Shown piece by piece: positions 7,893-14,992 of a DNA stretch of 31,208 bases (position 1 is the first letter of the stretch; every line of letters begins with the position of its first letter). The notes under the pieces were generated by a model that saw only the letters and a list, made by a program, of their open reading frames with translations, was not told the DNA's origin and did no database searches. Source of the stretch: an uncultured Eubacteriales bacterium (lineage in GTDB: Bacteria > Bacillota > Clostridia > Christensenellales > Aristaeellaceae). Where the stretch lies: NCBI GenBank assembly GCA_900542395.1, contig UQNM01000026.1:1-31208 (forward strand). The letters run 5' to 3'. Made by a program: the position numbers and the translations under genes.

Positions 7893-8522
7893 ATGAACGT
7901 GATTTTTCTCGGCCCGCCTGGTGCGGGCAAGGGCACCCAGGCTGTTCGCGTGTGCGAGCAGCTTGGCATCCCGCAGATCTCCACGGGCGATATTCTTCGC
8001 CGCGCCATCAAGGAACAAACGCCGACCGGTCTGGCTGCCAAAGCCTACATTGACGCCGGTGCGCTTGTGCCGGATTCCGTCGTCATTGACATCGTCCGCG
8101 AGCGGCTCGCGCAGGAGGATTGCCGGAAGGGCTACGTGCTCGACGGCTTCCCCCGCACCGTGCCGCAGGCGGAGGCGCTTGCCGGCTTTGCCGACATCGA
8201 CGCCGTGGTGGACATTGACGTCAGCGACGAAAAGCTGATCGACCGCCTTTCCGGACGCAGGGTCTGCCCCTCGTGCGGCGGCACCTATCATATCTCCCGC
8301 CTGAACGGGCGGACGGACTGCGAGCGCTGCGGCGCGACGCTGATCCAGCGGGATGACGATAAGGCCGAGACGGTGCTCAGCCGACTGAACGTTTACCACA
8401 AGCAGACGGCTCCGCTGATCGAGTTCTACGAGCAGCGCGGGCTCCTGCGCCGCGTGGACGGCGCTCAGCCGATGGAGGATTGCTTCGCGGCGATCCTCGA
8501 GGCGCTGGGTGGAACGAAATGA
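7893..8522 (+). CDS. adk: Adenylate kinase
   Basis: 209 residues from the ATG at 7893; GAGGT eight bases upstream favours this over an in-frame GTG at 7878. The P-loop GPPGAGKGT is at 7-15, STGDILR at 30-36 binds AMP, and DGFPRT is at 84-89. The LID has four cysteines (C125, C128, C143, C146), the zinc form common in Gram-positives. The enzyme converts ATP and AMP to two ADP. Its TGA overlaps the map start (ATGA). secY-adk-map is the standard order. Confidence 0.97.
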   Translation: MNVIFLGPPGAGKGTQAVRVCEQLGIPQISTGDILRRAIKEQTPTGLAAKAYIDAGALVPDSVVIDIVRERLAQEDCRKGYVLDGFPRTVPQAEALAGFADIDAVVDIDVSDEKLIDRLSGRRVCPSCGGTYHISRLNGRTDCERCGATLIQRDDDKAETVLSRLNVYHKQTAPLIEFYEQRGLLRRVDGAQPMEDCFAAILEALGGTK

Positions 8523-9292
8523 TTACCATCAAGAATGCTTCTCAAATTGCCAAGATGCGCGAGGCGGGCGCCTTGCTGCACGAGGTTCTTGAGCAGCTCA
8601 AAGGGAAGATCGAGCCCGGTATCACCACGAAGGAGCTTGACCGCTATGCGGAAAAGCTCATTCGCGGTTACGGCGCCGTCCCTTCCTTCCTGAACTATGA
8701 GGGGTATCCTGCCTCGATCTGCGCATCGGTGGATTCTCAGGTGGTGCACGGCATCCCGGACGAATCCACGGTGCTGCGCGAGGGCCAGATTATCTCGATT
8801 GATTCGGGTCTGATCCTGGACGGCTGGCAGTCCGACAGCGCCTTTACGGTGGGCGTCGGTACTGTCAGCCCGCAGGCTCAGCGCCTGATTGACGTGACGG
8901 AGCAGAGCTTTTTCGCCGCCCTTCAAGTGGCGCGCGAAGGATATCGCGTGAGCGATATCGGCCATGCCGTTCAGCAGTACGTCGAGGAGCGCGGTTTTTC
9001 CGCGGTGCGCGACCTGTGCGGGCATGGAATCGGGCGCGAGATGCACGAGGATCCAAGCGTGCCGAACTTCGGCGCGCCGGGACATGGTGTGCGGCTGCGC
9101 CGGGGCATGACCATCTGCATTGAGCCGATGATCACCGCAGGCAGCTACAATGTGAAAACGCTTCGCGATGGCTGGACGGTAGTGACCACCGACGGAAGCC
9201 TCTGCTCGCATTACGAACACACCATCCTCATTACGGATGGCGAACCCGAATTGCTTTCGCTGCCCGGATATCATAAGGAGGAGAAGCGATGA
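8519..9292 (+). CDS. map: Methionine aminopeptidase, type I
   Basis: 257 residues from ATG 8519, which overlaps the adk stop by four bases; the frame is open further upstream but that part lies inside adk. The five metal ligands of the pita-bread fold are visible: D95 (SIDSG), D106 (WQSD), H169 (CGHGIG), E202 (IEPM) and E233 (YEHT), plus the substrate-site histidine H77 (VVHGIP). It removes initiator methionine from nascent proteins. It lacks the N-terminal SEC-C zinc extension seen in some MetAPs. Its stop overlaps the next gene by four bases. Confidence 0.97.
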   Translation: MITIKNASQIAKMREAGALLHEVLEQLKGKIEPGITTKELDRYAEKLIRGYGAVPSFLNYEGYPASICASVDSQVVHGIPDESTVLREGQIISIDSGLILDGWQSDSAFTVGVGTVSPQAQRLIDVTEQSFFAALQVAREGYRVSDIGHAVQQYVEERGFSAVRDLCGHGIGREMHEDPSVPNFGAPGHGVRLRRGMTICIEPMITAGSYNVKTLRDGWTVVTTDGSLCSHYEHTILITDGEPELLSLPGYHKEEKR

Positions 9293-9591
9293 GCTCGTTC
9301 CCTATGGAAGTTGGCCGGGTGGTCTTTTCCAAAGCCGGTCGCGACGCGGGACATTATTTCGTGGTCGTGGCCGTCCTTGACAAGGATCACGTAGCCATCG
9401 CAAACGGTTGTCAGCGAAAGGTAGACAATCCCAAAAAGAAGAAGATTAAGCATCTGGTGGCAAAACCCGAAGTTCTTGAAGAAATTCGTGAAAAAATTTT
9501 TGCAAAAAAGAGGATTTTTGACTCCGAAGTGCGAAATAAACTAGATGCTATCGGCTATCAAGAGGCTTTGTTGCCGCGTAAGGAGGGTTAA
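9289..9591 (+). CDS. KOW-domain RNA-binding protein, L14E/L6E-like
   Basis: 100 residues. The N-terminal half (MEVGRVVFSKAGRDAGHYFV) fits the KOW/SH3-like fold of the archaeal and eukaryotic L14e group, which in Clostridia commonly lies between map and infA. The role is not established; RNA or ribosome binding is inferred. The C-terminal half is very lysine rich. Positions 9421-9540 have only 42 G+C of 120 (35%) by hand count, far below the flanking genes, with many AAA codons. The start overlaps the map stop (ATGA). Confidence 0.85.
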   Translation: MSSFPMEVGRVVFSKAGRDAGHYFVVVAVLDKDHVAIANGCQRKVDNPKKKKIKHLVAKPEVLEEIREKIFAKKRIFDSEVRNKLDAIGYQEALLPRKEG

Positions 9592-9594
9592 AAC

Positions 9595-9816
9595 TTGCCC
9601 AAGAGCGACAATATCGAGGTAGAAGGCGTCGTCGTCGAGGCGCTGCCGAACGCGAATTTCCGCGTCGAGCTGGCCGGCGGGCATAAAATCATGGCTCAGA
9701 TCTCCGGCAAGATCCGTATGAACTTCATCCGCATCTATCCGGGCGATAAAGTCAAAGTCGAAATTTCTCCCTATGATCTCACCAGGGGACGCATCACCTG
9801 GCGCAGCAAGGGTTGA
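9595..9816 (+). CDS. infA: Translation initiation factor IF-1
   Basis: 73 residues with the S1-type OB fold signature EVEGVVVEALPNANFRVEL, ISGKIRMNFIRIYPGDKV and SPYDLTRGRITWR. The start codon is TTG at 9595, fixed by AAGGAGGG about ten bases upstream and by alignment to other IF-1 proteins; no ATG is available. IF-1 blocks the A site during initiation. The gene begins three bases after the KOW gene. Confidence 0.96.
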   Translation: MPKSDNIEVEGVVVEALPNANFRVELAGGHKIMAQISGKIRMNFIRIYPGDKVKVEISPYDLTRGRITWRSKG

Positions 9817-9845
9817 GAAAACAAATTCGAGGAGGAACGGACAAA

Positions 9846-9959
9846 ATGAAGGTTAGACCGTCTGTTAAGCCTATCTGCGAGAAGTGCAAGGTCATCAAGC
9901 GCAAGGGCCGTATCATGGTCATCTGCGAGAACCCGAAGCACAAGCAGAAGCAGGGCTAA
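9846..9959 (+). CDS. rpmJ: 50S ribosomal protein L36, zinc form
   Basis: 37 residues: MKVRPSVKPICEKCKVIKRK followed by GRIMVICENPKHKQKQG. C11, C14, C27 and H32 form the zinc site of the C+ type. AGGAGG lies upstream of the ATG at 9846. Order infA-rpmJ-rpsM matches the standard alpha-operon boundary. Confidence 0.97.
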   Translation: MKVRPSVKPICEKCKVIKRKGRIMVICENPKHKQKQG

Positions 9960-10093
9960 TCACCTTATCGTTAGGATCAAAGACAGGAAGGATCGCTTGG
10001 GCGGCTGCGCAAACTCTGTTTGCGAACCATGCGGCTTTTCATAAAAGAAATCCAGCAGAACACATTACCGTAATTGGATATCGGAGGTAAATA
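9960..10093 (+). promoter_or_regulatory. rpmJ-rpsM spacer with two hairpins; possible alpha-operon leader
   Basis: This 134-base gap is longer than the other gaps in the cluster so far. It holds a perfect 7-bp stem with a 3-base loop (10008-10014 with 10018-10024) and a 5-bp AT-rich stem (10035-10039 with 10043-10047). No convincing -35/-10 pair was seen. In E. coli the equivalent place carries the S4-binding leader; the same role here is inference only. Confidence 0.35.
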
Positions 10094-10471
10094 ATGGCAC
10101 GTATTTCTGGCGTTGACCTGCCTCGTGAGAAGCGGGTCGAAATCGGACTGACGTACATCTTCGGCATCGGCGTGAAAACCTCTCAGGAGATTCTCGCGGC
10201 GACCGGCGTCAACCCTGACACCCGCGTGAAGGATCTGACCGAGCAGGACGTCAACAAGATCCGTGAGTACATCGAGCACAACCTGAAGGTGGAAGGCGAT
10301 CTGCGCCGCGACGTCTCTCTGGACATCAAGCGCATGATGGAGATCGGCTGCTATCGCGGTGTGCGTCACCGCAAGGGTCTGCCCGTTCGCGGCCAGAACA
10401 CCAAGCAGAACGCTCGTACCCGCAAGGGCCCGAAGAAGACCATCGCCGGCAAGAAGAAGGCAACCAGATAA
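10094..10471 (+). CDS. rpsM: 30S ribosomal protein S13
   Basis: 125 residues starting MARISGVDLPREKRVEIGLT. The helix-two-turn-helix segment and the C-terminal basic tail (RHRKGLPVRGQNTKQNARTR, then KGPKKTIAGKKKATR) are typical. S13 contacts the P-site tRNA and bridges to the 50S subunit. The start follows TCGGAGGTAAATA. Confidence 0.98.
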   Translation: MARISGVDLPREKRVEIGLTYIFGIGVKTSQEILAATGVNPDTRVKDLTEQDVNKIREYIEHNLKVEGDLRRDVSLDIKRMMEIGCYRGVRHRKGLPVRGQNTKQNARTRKGPKKTIAGKKKATR

Positions 10472-10488
10472 AAGAGGAGTGATTGACA

Positions 10489-10890
10489 ATGGCACCTAAG
10501 CAGAAGCTGAAGAAAGTCGTCCGCAAGCGCCGCGAGCGCAAGGTCGTGGAGCGCGGTGCGGCGCATATCCGCTCCTCCTTTAACAACACCATCGTGACCC
10601 TGACCGATACCCAGGGCAACGCGCTGAGCTGGGCTTCCGCCGGCGGACTCGGTTTCCGCGGCAGCAAGAAGTCCACGCCGTTCGCCGCGCAGACCGCTGC
10701 GGAGACCGCCGCGAAGGCTGCTATGGAGTACGGCCTGAAGACCGTTGAGGTCTACGTCAAGGGCCCGGGCTCCGGACGTGAGGCCGCCATCCGTTCCCTG
10801 CAGGCTGCCGGCCTGGAGGTCAACATGATCAAGGACGTGACGCCGATCCCCCACAACGGCTGCCGTCCGCCGAAGCGCCGTCGCGTGTAA
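10489..10890 (+). CDS. rpsK: 30S ribosomal protein S11
   Basis: 133 residues from ATG 10489. AGAGGAG at 10473-10479 gives a nine-base spacing and is preferred over the in-frame TTG at 10483. Signatures: HIRSSFNNTIVTLTDTQGNA, SAGGLGFRGSKKSTPFAAQ and the ending TPIPHNGCRPPKRRRV. S11 forms part of the mRNA exit and platform with S18. Confidence 0.98.
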   Translation: MAPKQKLKKVVRKRRERKVVERGAAHIRSSFNNTIVTLTDTQGNALSWASAGGLGFRGSKKSTPFAAQTAAETAAKAAMEYGLKTVEVYVKGPGSGREAAIRSLQAAGLEVNMIKDVTPIPHNGCRPPKRRRV

Positions 10891-10916
10891 GGTATTGGTA
10901 AGGAGGACGAAAGTAC

Positions 10917-11513
10917 ATGGCTAACAATAAAGAGCCGATCGCCAAGAAGTGCCGGAGCCTGGATATCTCTCCGGCCGTCATGGGCTACGGCAACAAGAAG
11001 TCTACTCGCAACCCGGGCGGCAACAAGCGCAAGAAGGTTTCCGAGTACGGCACGCAGCTCAAGGAAAAGCAGAAGGTCAAGTTTGTTTACGGTGTGCTGG
11101 AGAAGCAGTTCCACCGTTACTACCTCAAGGCGGCCAACATGAAGGGCATCACGGGTGAAAACCTGCTGCAGCTCCTCGAACTGCGCCTTGACAACGTGAT
11201 CTATCGTCTTGGCCTTGCCAAGACCCGCCGCATGGCGCGCCAGATCATCGTGCACGGCCACATCCTGGTCAACGGCAAGAAGGTGGACATCCCCTCCTAC
11301 TCCGTGAAGGTCGGCGACGTGATCACCCTGCGCGAGCGTTCCCGCGAGCAGGCCGCTTTCAAGGCGCTGCGCGAGGGCACCGGCGTTGTGACCCCGAAGT
11401 GGCTCACCTTTGACGCGCAGAATCTCACCGGCACCGTGGCTGCGATGCCTGCCCGCGAGGACATTGATTGCCCGATCGAAGAGCACCTCATCGTCGAGCT
11501 CTATTCTCGTTAA
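10917..11513 (+). CDS. rpsD: 30S ribosomal protein S4 (zinc-free form)
   Basis: 198 residues. The N-terminal domain has a single cysteine (KKCRSLD) in place of the four-cysteine zinc knuckle, so this is the C- form. The S4 RNA-binding domain follows: LELRLDNVIYRLGLAKTRR, then ARQIIVHGHILVNGKKVDIP. S4 nucleates 30S assembly and in several bacteria represses its own operon. AAGGAGGACG precedes the start. Confidence 0.97.
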   Translation: MANNKEPIAKKCRSLDISPAVMGYGNKKSTRNPGGNKRKKVSEYGTQLKEKQKVKFVYGVLEKQFHRYYLKAANMKGITGENLLQLLELRLDNVIYRLGLAKTRRMARQIIVHGHILVNGKKVDIPSYSVKVGDVITLRERSREQAAFKALREGTGVVTPKWLTFDAQNLTGTVAAMPAREDIDCPIEEHLIVELYSR

Positions 11514-11554
11514 TCCATGGCTGTTCACGGTAACTGTGAGGAGGAATCTGCCCA

Positions 11555-12493
11555 ATGATCGAAATCGAAAAGCCCCGCATCGAACGTGTGGAAGCCAGCG
11601 ACAGCTACGGCAAGTTTGTCGTAGAGCCGCTTGAGCATGGCTTTGGCCAGACGCTGGGAAATTCCCTGCGCCGTGTGCTGCTCAGCTCTTTGCCGGGCGT
11701 TGCTGTTTCCAGCATCCGCATTGAGGGCATCCAGCACGAGTTTTCCGCCGTTCCCGGCGTGAAGGAAGACGTTGCAGAGATCATCCTCAACCTGAAAGAG
11801 CTTTCCGCGAAGCTGTATTGCGACGGCCCCAAGACGGTGTCCATCAACGTCAAGGGTCCTTGTGAGCTGACTGCGGCCGCCCTCGCCGTGGACGATCAGA
11901 TCGAGGTGGTCAACCGCGATCTGCACATCGCCACGCTCAACGAGGACGCCGACCTCATCATGCACCTGACTCTGGAAAAGGGTCGCGGCTATGTGAGCGC
12001 AGCGAACAACAAAAATCCCAATACGCCCATCGGCGTCATCCCGACGGATTCGATCTTCACGCCGATCCGCAAGGTGAATTACACCGTCGAGAACACCCGC
12101 GTCGGCCAGGAGACCGATTACGATCGCCTGACCCTCGAAGTGTGGACCGACGGCAGCATCCAGCCGGATGAGGCCATCAGCACCGCCGCGAAGATCCTCA
12201 ACGGCCACCTGAAGCTGTTCATGGATCTGACCGATCAGGTGGTGACCATCGGCTTCAACGAGAAGGAAGACGATCACCGCGAAAAGGTGCTGGAGATGAC
12301 GATCGAGGAGCTCGATCTCTCCGTCCGTGCCTACAACTGCCTCAAGCGCGCCGGCATCAACACCGTCGCCGAGCTTGTGCAGCGCAATCAGGAAGACATG
12401 ATGAAGGTTCGCAATCTGGGCAAGAAATCCCTCGAGGAGGTCGAGCAGAAGCTCGCCGCTCTGGGTCTGGCCCTGCGTGCCAACGACGAGTAA
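11555..12493 (+). CDS. rpoA: DNA-directed RNA polymerase subunit alpha
   Basis: 312 residues. The N-terminal dimerisation domain shows FVVEPLEHGFGQTLGNSLRR and LLSSLPGVAVSSIRIEG. A short acidic linker near residue 230 leads to the C-terminal domain, with YNCLKRAGINTVAELVQ and NLGKKSLEEVEQKL (two helix-hairpin-helix elements that bind UP elements and activators). The start follows GAGGAGGAA. Full length, no unusual features. Confidence 0.98.
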   Translation: MIEIEKPRIERVEASDSYGKFVVEPLEHGFGQTLGNSLRRVLLSSLPGVAVSSIRIEGIQHEFSAVPGVKEDVAEIILNLKELSAKLYCDGPKTVSINVKGPCELTAAALAVDDQIEVVNRDLHIATLNEDADLIMHLTLEKGRGYVSAANNKNPNTPIGVIPTDSIFTPIRKVNYTVENTRVGQETDYDRLTLEVWTDGSIQPDEAISTAAKILNGHLKLFMDLTDQVVTIGFNEKEDDHREKVLEMTIEELDLSVRAYNCLKRAGINTVAELVQRNQEDMMKVRNLGKKSLEEVEQKLAALGLALRANDE

Positions 12494-12672
12494 TCCGGCA
12501 AAACCGGTTTACAGCGATACATTGCCCCAAAGGGGCTATCAAGGTCGCGCCTAAGGGAAATATGGGCGCGGCAGGCAAGGCCTGATCCGCCGAAAAGGCG
12601 GAGCAGGCTTCTTGTGTGCCGCGTGAAGAACCGTATTTGCAGGAGGCGGGCTGTAATAGGAGGATAAACAAA
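12494..12672 (+). promoter_or_regulatory. rpoA-rplQ spacer, 179 bases with a string of hairpins
   Basis: Five stems can be drawn in order: 12495-12498/12504-12507 (weak), 12524-12528/12532-12536 (GCCCC-AAA-GGGGC), 12546-12551/12565-12570 (CGCGCC/GGCGCG), 12572-12576/12580-12584 and 12586-12591/12597-12602 (TCCGCC/GGCGGA). rpoA and rplQ are often separated by only a few tens of bases, so this is large. The last stem is followed by a CTTCTTG stretch, only weakly terminator-like. A regulatory or processing RNA is possible. Confidence 0.4.
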
Positions 12673-13185
12673 ATGGCTTATCAGCGTAAACTTGGCCGCA
12701 CGGCCGCTCAGCGCAAGGCGCTTCTGCGCAATCAGGTGACCAACCTCATTTGGTATGGCCGCATCGAGACCACTCTGGCCCGCGCCAAGGAAGTTCGCAG
12801 CGTTGCCGAGCACCTGATCACCCTCGCCATCCGCGAGTGCGACAACACGGTCTCGGTCGAGAAGACCTTCAACAACGATAAGGGTCAGTCCGTGACCGTT
12901 ACCGTGCAGAACGACGCCCCGAGCAAGCTGCATGCCCGCCGTCAGATCATGGCGTATCTGTACGACGTGAAGGAGCCGAAGCTGGATGACGAGTCCAAGA
13001 AGGCGTATGCCGAGCGCACCAAGGACGTGAAGTATCCCTGCGTGGAGAAGCTCTTCCGCGAGATCGCGCCGAAGTACAAGGCGCGCAACGCCGAGAAGAA
13101 CTGCGCCGGCGGCTACACCCGTATTCTCAAGAAGGGCCCGCGCCGCGGCGACGCCGCCGAGATGGTCATTCTCGAGCTGATCTAA
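12673..13185 (+). CDS. rplQ: 50S ribosomal protein L17, enlarged form
   Basis: 170 residues from ATG 12673 (AGGAGGAT upstream); an in-frame upstream ATG at 12616 lies in the structured spacer. The start MAYQRKLGRTAAQRKALLRN and the end GGYTRILKKGPRRGDAAEMV are classic L17. The protein is about 50 residues longer than the roughly 120-residue B. subtilis type. Extra material lies at about 54-85 (ECDNTVSVEKTFNNDKGQSV onward) and about 99-122. L17 lies near the tunnel exit. Last gene of the alpha operon. Confidence 0.95.
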   Translation: MAYQRKLGRTAAQRKALLRNQVTNLIWYGRIETTLARAKEVRSVAEHLITLAIRECDNTVSVEKTFNNDKGQSVTVTVQNDAPSKLHARRQIMAYLYDVKEPKLDDESKKAYAERTKDVKYPCVEKLFREIAPKYKARNAEKNCAGGYTRILKKGPRRGDAAEMVILELI

Positions 13186-13200
13186 TCCCCTTTGTTACCG

Positions 13201-13238
13201 AAGAAGCTGTTTCGCTGAGACGCGGAGCAGCTTCTTTT
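13201..13238 (+). terminator. Rho-independent terminator after rplQ
   Basis: A 9-bp perfect stem, AAGAAGCTG (13201-13209) with CAGCTTCTT (13228-13236), runs into a T stretch ending at 13238. The 18-base loop contains further GC pairing. It begins 15 bases after the rplQ stop and marks the end of the ribosomal operon. Confidence 0.85.
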
Positions 13239-13282
13239 GGAATCGGGCACATGAGCGCCCGCCCTGTGGGAGGGAACGAAGC

Positions 13283-14722
13283 ATGAACGACATGATCCTC
13301 ATTCTCAATTACTCGGATGAGTTTGCCGTTGAGGCGGCGAAAAGGCTTCGCGGCGAGCGGGTTTTCTGCAAAATCATCAGCGGCATGACGACGGCGGCGC
13401 AGGTCGCGGAAATCGCGCCGCGCGGCCTCGTGCTCTGCGGCGAGCCGAAGAGCGCGGCGGGCGTGTTCGACGCGGAGATTTTGAAGCTGGATATCCCCGT
13501 GCTGGCGCTGGGGCACGCCGCGCATATGCTGATTGCGGAGATGGGCGGCGCGTGCGCGGGCGCAGCCATCAGCGAGAAAAAAGCGAACGTTCAATACGCG
13601 GACTGCAAGCTGTTTAACGGCGTGGAGGGCGGCGAACGCTACATTCAGGAGGCCGTGACGCTGATGCTGCCGGCCGACGTGCAGGTGACGGCGGGCGCGG
13701 GCGGCTGCACCGTCGCCTTTGAGGACAGCAAACGGTCGCTTTTCGGCGTTCAGTTTGAGCTGGAGCGCAACGACCCGGACGGCTCGACCATCCTCAAAAA
13801 CTTTGCGCGCGACATCTGCGGCTGCACGCCGTGGTTCACGATGGACGCGGCGCTGGCCGAAGCGCGGCGCGCGCTGACGGAGGCCTCGATTGAAGGCGGA
13901 TTTGCGGTTTGCGGCGTGAGCGGCGGCGTGGATTCCATGGTGGCCGCGGTGCTGGCGCATCAGGCGTTCGGCGAGCGGATGACGGCGATCTACGTTGAAA
14001 CGGGGCTGATGCGCGCGGGCGATGGCGCCGCTGTACGGGCGATTTACGAGCAGCTCGGGATTCCGCTGCGCGTGATCGACCGCGCGGAGGACGTGCTGGC
14101 CAGCCTTCGCGGCAGGCAGACGATGGGCGAAAAGCGCGCGGTGGTCGTTTCCTGCCTGCATGAGGAGATGATCCGGCAGACGGAGGCCATCCCCGGCGCG
14201 AAGACGCTGGTGATGGGCACAAATTACAGCGACTTTTTGGGCGGCACGAACAACGCGGCATGGAAGGATTGCGGCATGGCGGTGCTCGAACCGCTGGCGC
14301 TGCTCTTCCGCGACGAGGTGAGCGAGATCGCCGGGATGCTGGGGCTGGACGGCGAGCTCCTGCTGCGCAAGCCCTTCCCGCTGATGGGATTGGCCGCGCG
14401 GATTCTGGGCGAGGTGACGCCGCAGAGGCTTTCCGCGCTGCGCACGGCCGACGCGATTTTCAGCGAGGAAATCCGCGAGGCCGGCCTGCACAGGAAGCTC
14501 TACAAATACTTCCCGGTGCTGGTGGATGCGGACGAACTGAAGGGGAGCTGCACGATCATCCTGCGCGCGGTGACGGTCTCCGGCGCGATGCTCGTTCCGG
14601 CGAGACTGCCCTACGATCTGGTGGAGCGCACCGTGGAACGCATTTTGGAGACGACGCCCGCCGTTCAGCGCGTGTTTTACGACCAGACGCCGACGCCGGT
14701 TGGAAAAGAGAAATTTCAATAA
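13283..14722 (+). CDS. GMP synthase-like protein with degenerate glutaminase domain
   Basis: 479 residues, clearly of GuaA architecture: GATase-1-like domain (1-175), ATP pyrophosphatase domain (about 200-385), dimerisation domain (about 385-479). The PPi loop SGGVDS (213-218), YVETGLMR, RILGEVTP and ARLPYDLVER are kept. The glutaminase is probably dead: the nucleophile segment GICYGMQ of normal GuaA reads ALGHAAH, placing G77 at the Cys, and GVQFHPE reads GVQFELE, with E159 at the His. Motifs tied to XMP in the family also differ: the KSHHN segment is replaced by TNNAAWKD, GDGRTYDY is absent, and the KPPATIEWE-like tail is TPTPVGKEKFQ. It may be an ammonia-dependent GMP synthase or an adenylating enzyme with another substrate. 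GGGAGG precedes the ATG; no promoter was seen in the 44-base gap after the rplQ terminator. Confidence 0.8.
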   Translation: MNDMILILNYSDEFAVEAAKRLRGERVFCKIISGMTTAAQVAEIAPRGLVLCGEPKSAAGVFDAEILKLDIPVLALGHAAHMLIAEMGGACAGAAISEKKANVQYADCKLFNGVEGGERYIQEAVTLMLPADVQVTAGAGGCTVAFEDSKRSLFGVQFELERNDPDGSTILKNFARDICGCTPWFTMDAALAEARRALTEASIEGGFAVCGVSGGVDSMVAAVLAHQAFGERMTAIYVETGLMRAGDGAAVRAIYEQLGIPLRVIDRAEDVLASLRGRQTMGEKRAVVVSCLHEEMIRQTEAIPGAKTLVMGTNYSDFLGGTNNAAWKDCGMAVLEPLALLFRDEVSEIAGMLGLDGELLLRKPFPLMGLAARILGEVTPQRLSALRTADAIFSEEIREAGLHRKLYKYFPVLVDADELKGSCTIILRAVTVSGAMLVPARLPYDLVERTVERILETTPAVQRVFYDQTPTPVGKEKFQ

Positions 14723-14749
14723 ATCAAAAAACAGGATCCAATCTGATTC

Positions 14750-14787
14750 CGCCGAGGCAGGCCGTGCGCCCGCTTCGGCGTTTTTTT
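14750..14787 (+). terminator. Rho-independent terminator after the GuaA-like gene
   Basis: CGCCGAGGC (14750-14758) pairs with GCTTCGGCG (14772-14780), nine pairs including one G-U, followed directly by seven T (14781-14787). It separates the GuaA-like gene from the purE transcription unit. Confidence 0.9.
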
Positions 14788-14882
14788 GTCTTCAAACGCG
14801 CCTTCCAAGGTACGCCATCAAAGTACGGGAAAAACGGAAAAAAATAGGGGACAAACTGGTGAAGAAATACAAAATGGGCCGA

Positions 14883-14926
14883 AAACACGAACGATAACTA
14901 AAAAATGGAAAAATAAGTTCTGGAAT
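14883..14926 (+). promoter_or_regulatory. Candidate PurR operator pair (PurBox-like)
   Basis: Two oppositely oriented sites resemble the B. subtilis PurBox as I recall it (AWWWCCGAACWWT). AAACACGAACGAT at 14883-14895 matches 10 of 13, and its reverse-complement form TAAGTTCTGGAAT at 14914-14926 also matches 10 of 13. The 18-base gap is near the 16-17 bases of known pairs. They lie just upstream of the purE -35 box, the expected place for PurR. Confidence 0.35.
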
Positions 14927-14930
14927 TTTA

Positions 14931-14959
14931 TTGAAAACGGGCGCGTCTCTTGCTATACT
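14931..14959 (+). promoter_or_regulatory. Sigma-A type promoter of the purE operon
   Basis: TTGAAA (14931-14936), a 17-base spacer and TATACT (14954-14959) give a near-consensus promoter. The 60 bases 14881-14940 have only 17 G+C, so the upstream DNA is AT rich. Transcription would begin near 14966, leaving a leader of about 27 bases, too short for a purine riboswitch. Confidence 0.8.
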
Positions 14960-14992
14960 AGATATGATTTTGGAATTTGGAGGTCGAGCATT

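Noticed and set aside
14960..14992. Purine riboswitch before purE
   Set aside because: The predicted leader is about 27 bases and lacks the aptamer core. The AT-rich DNA upstream of the promoter also shows no aptamer.
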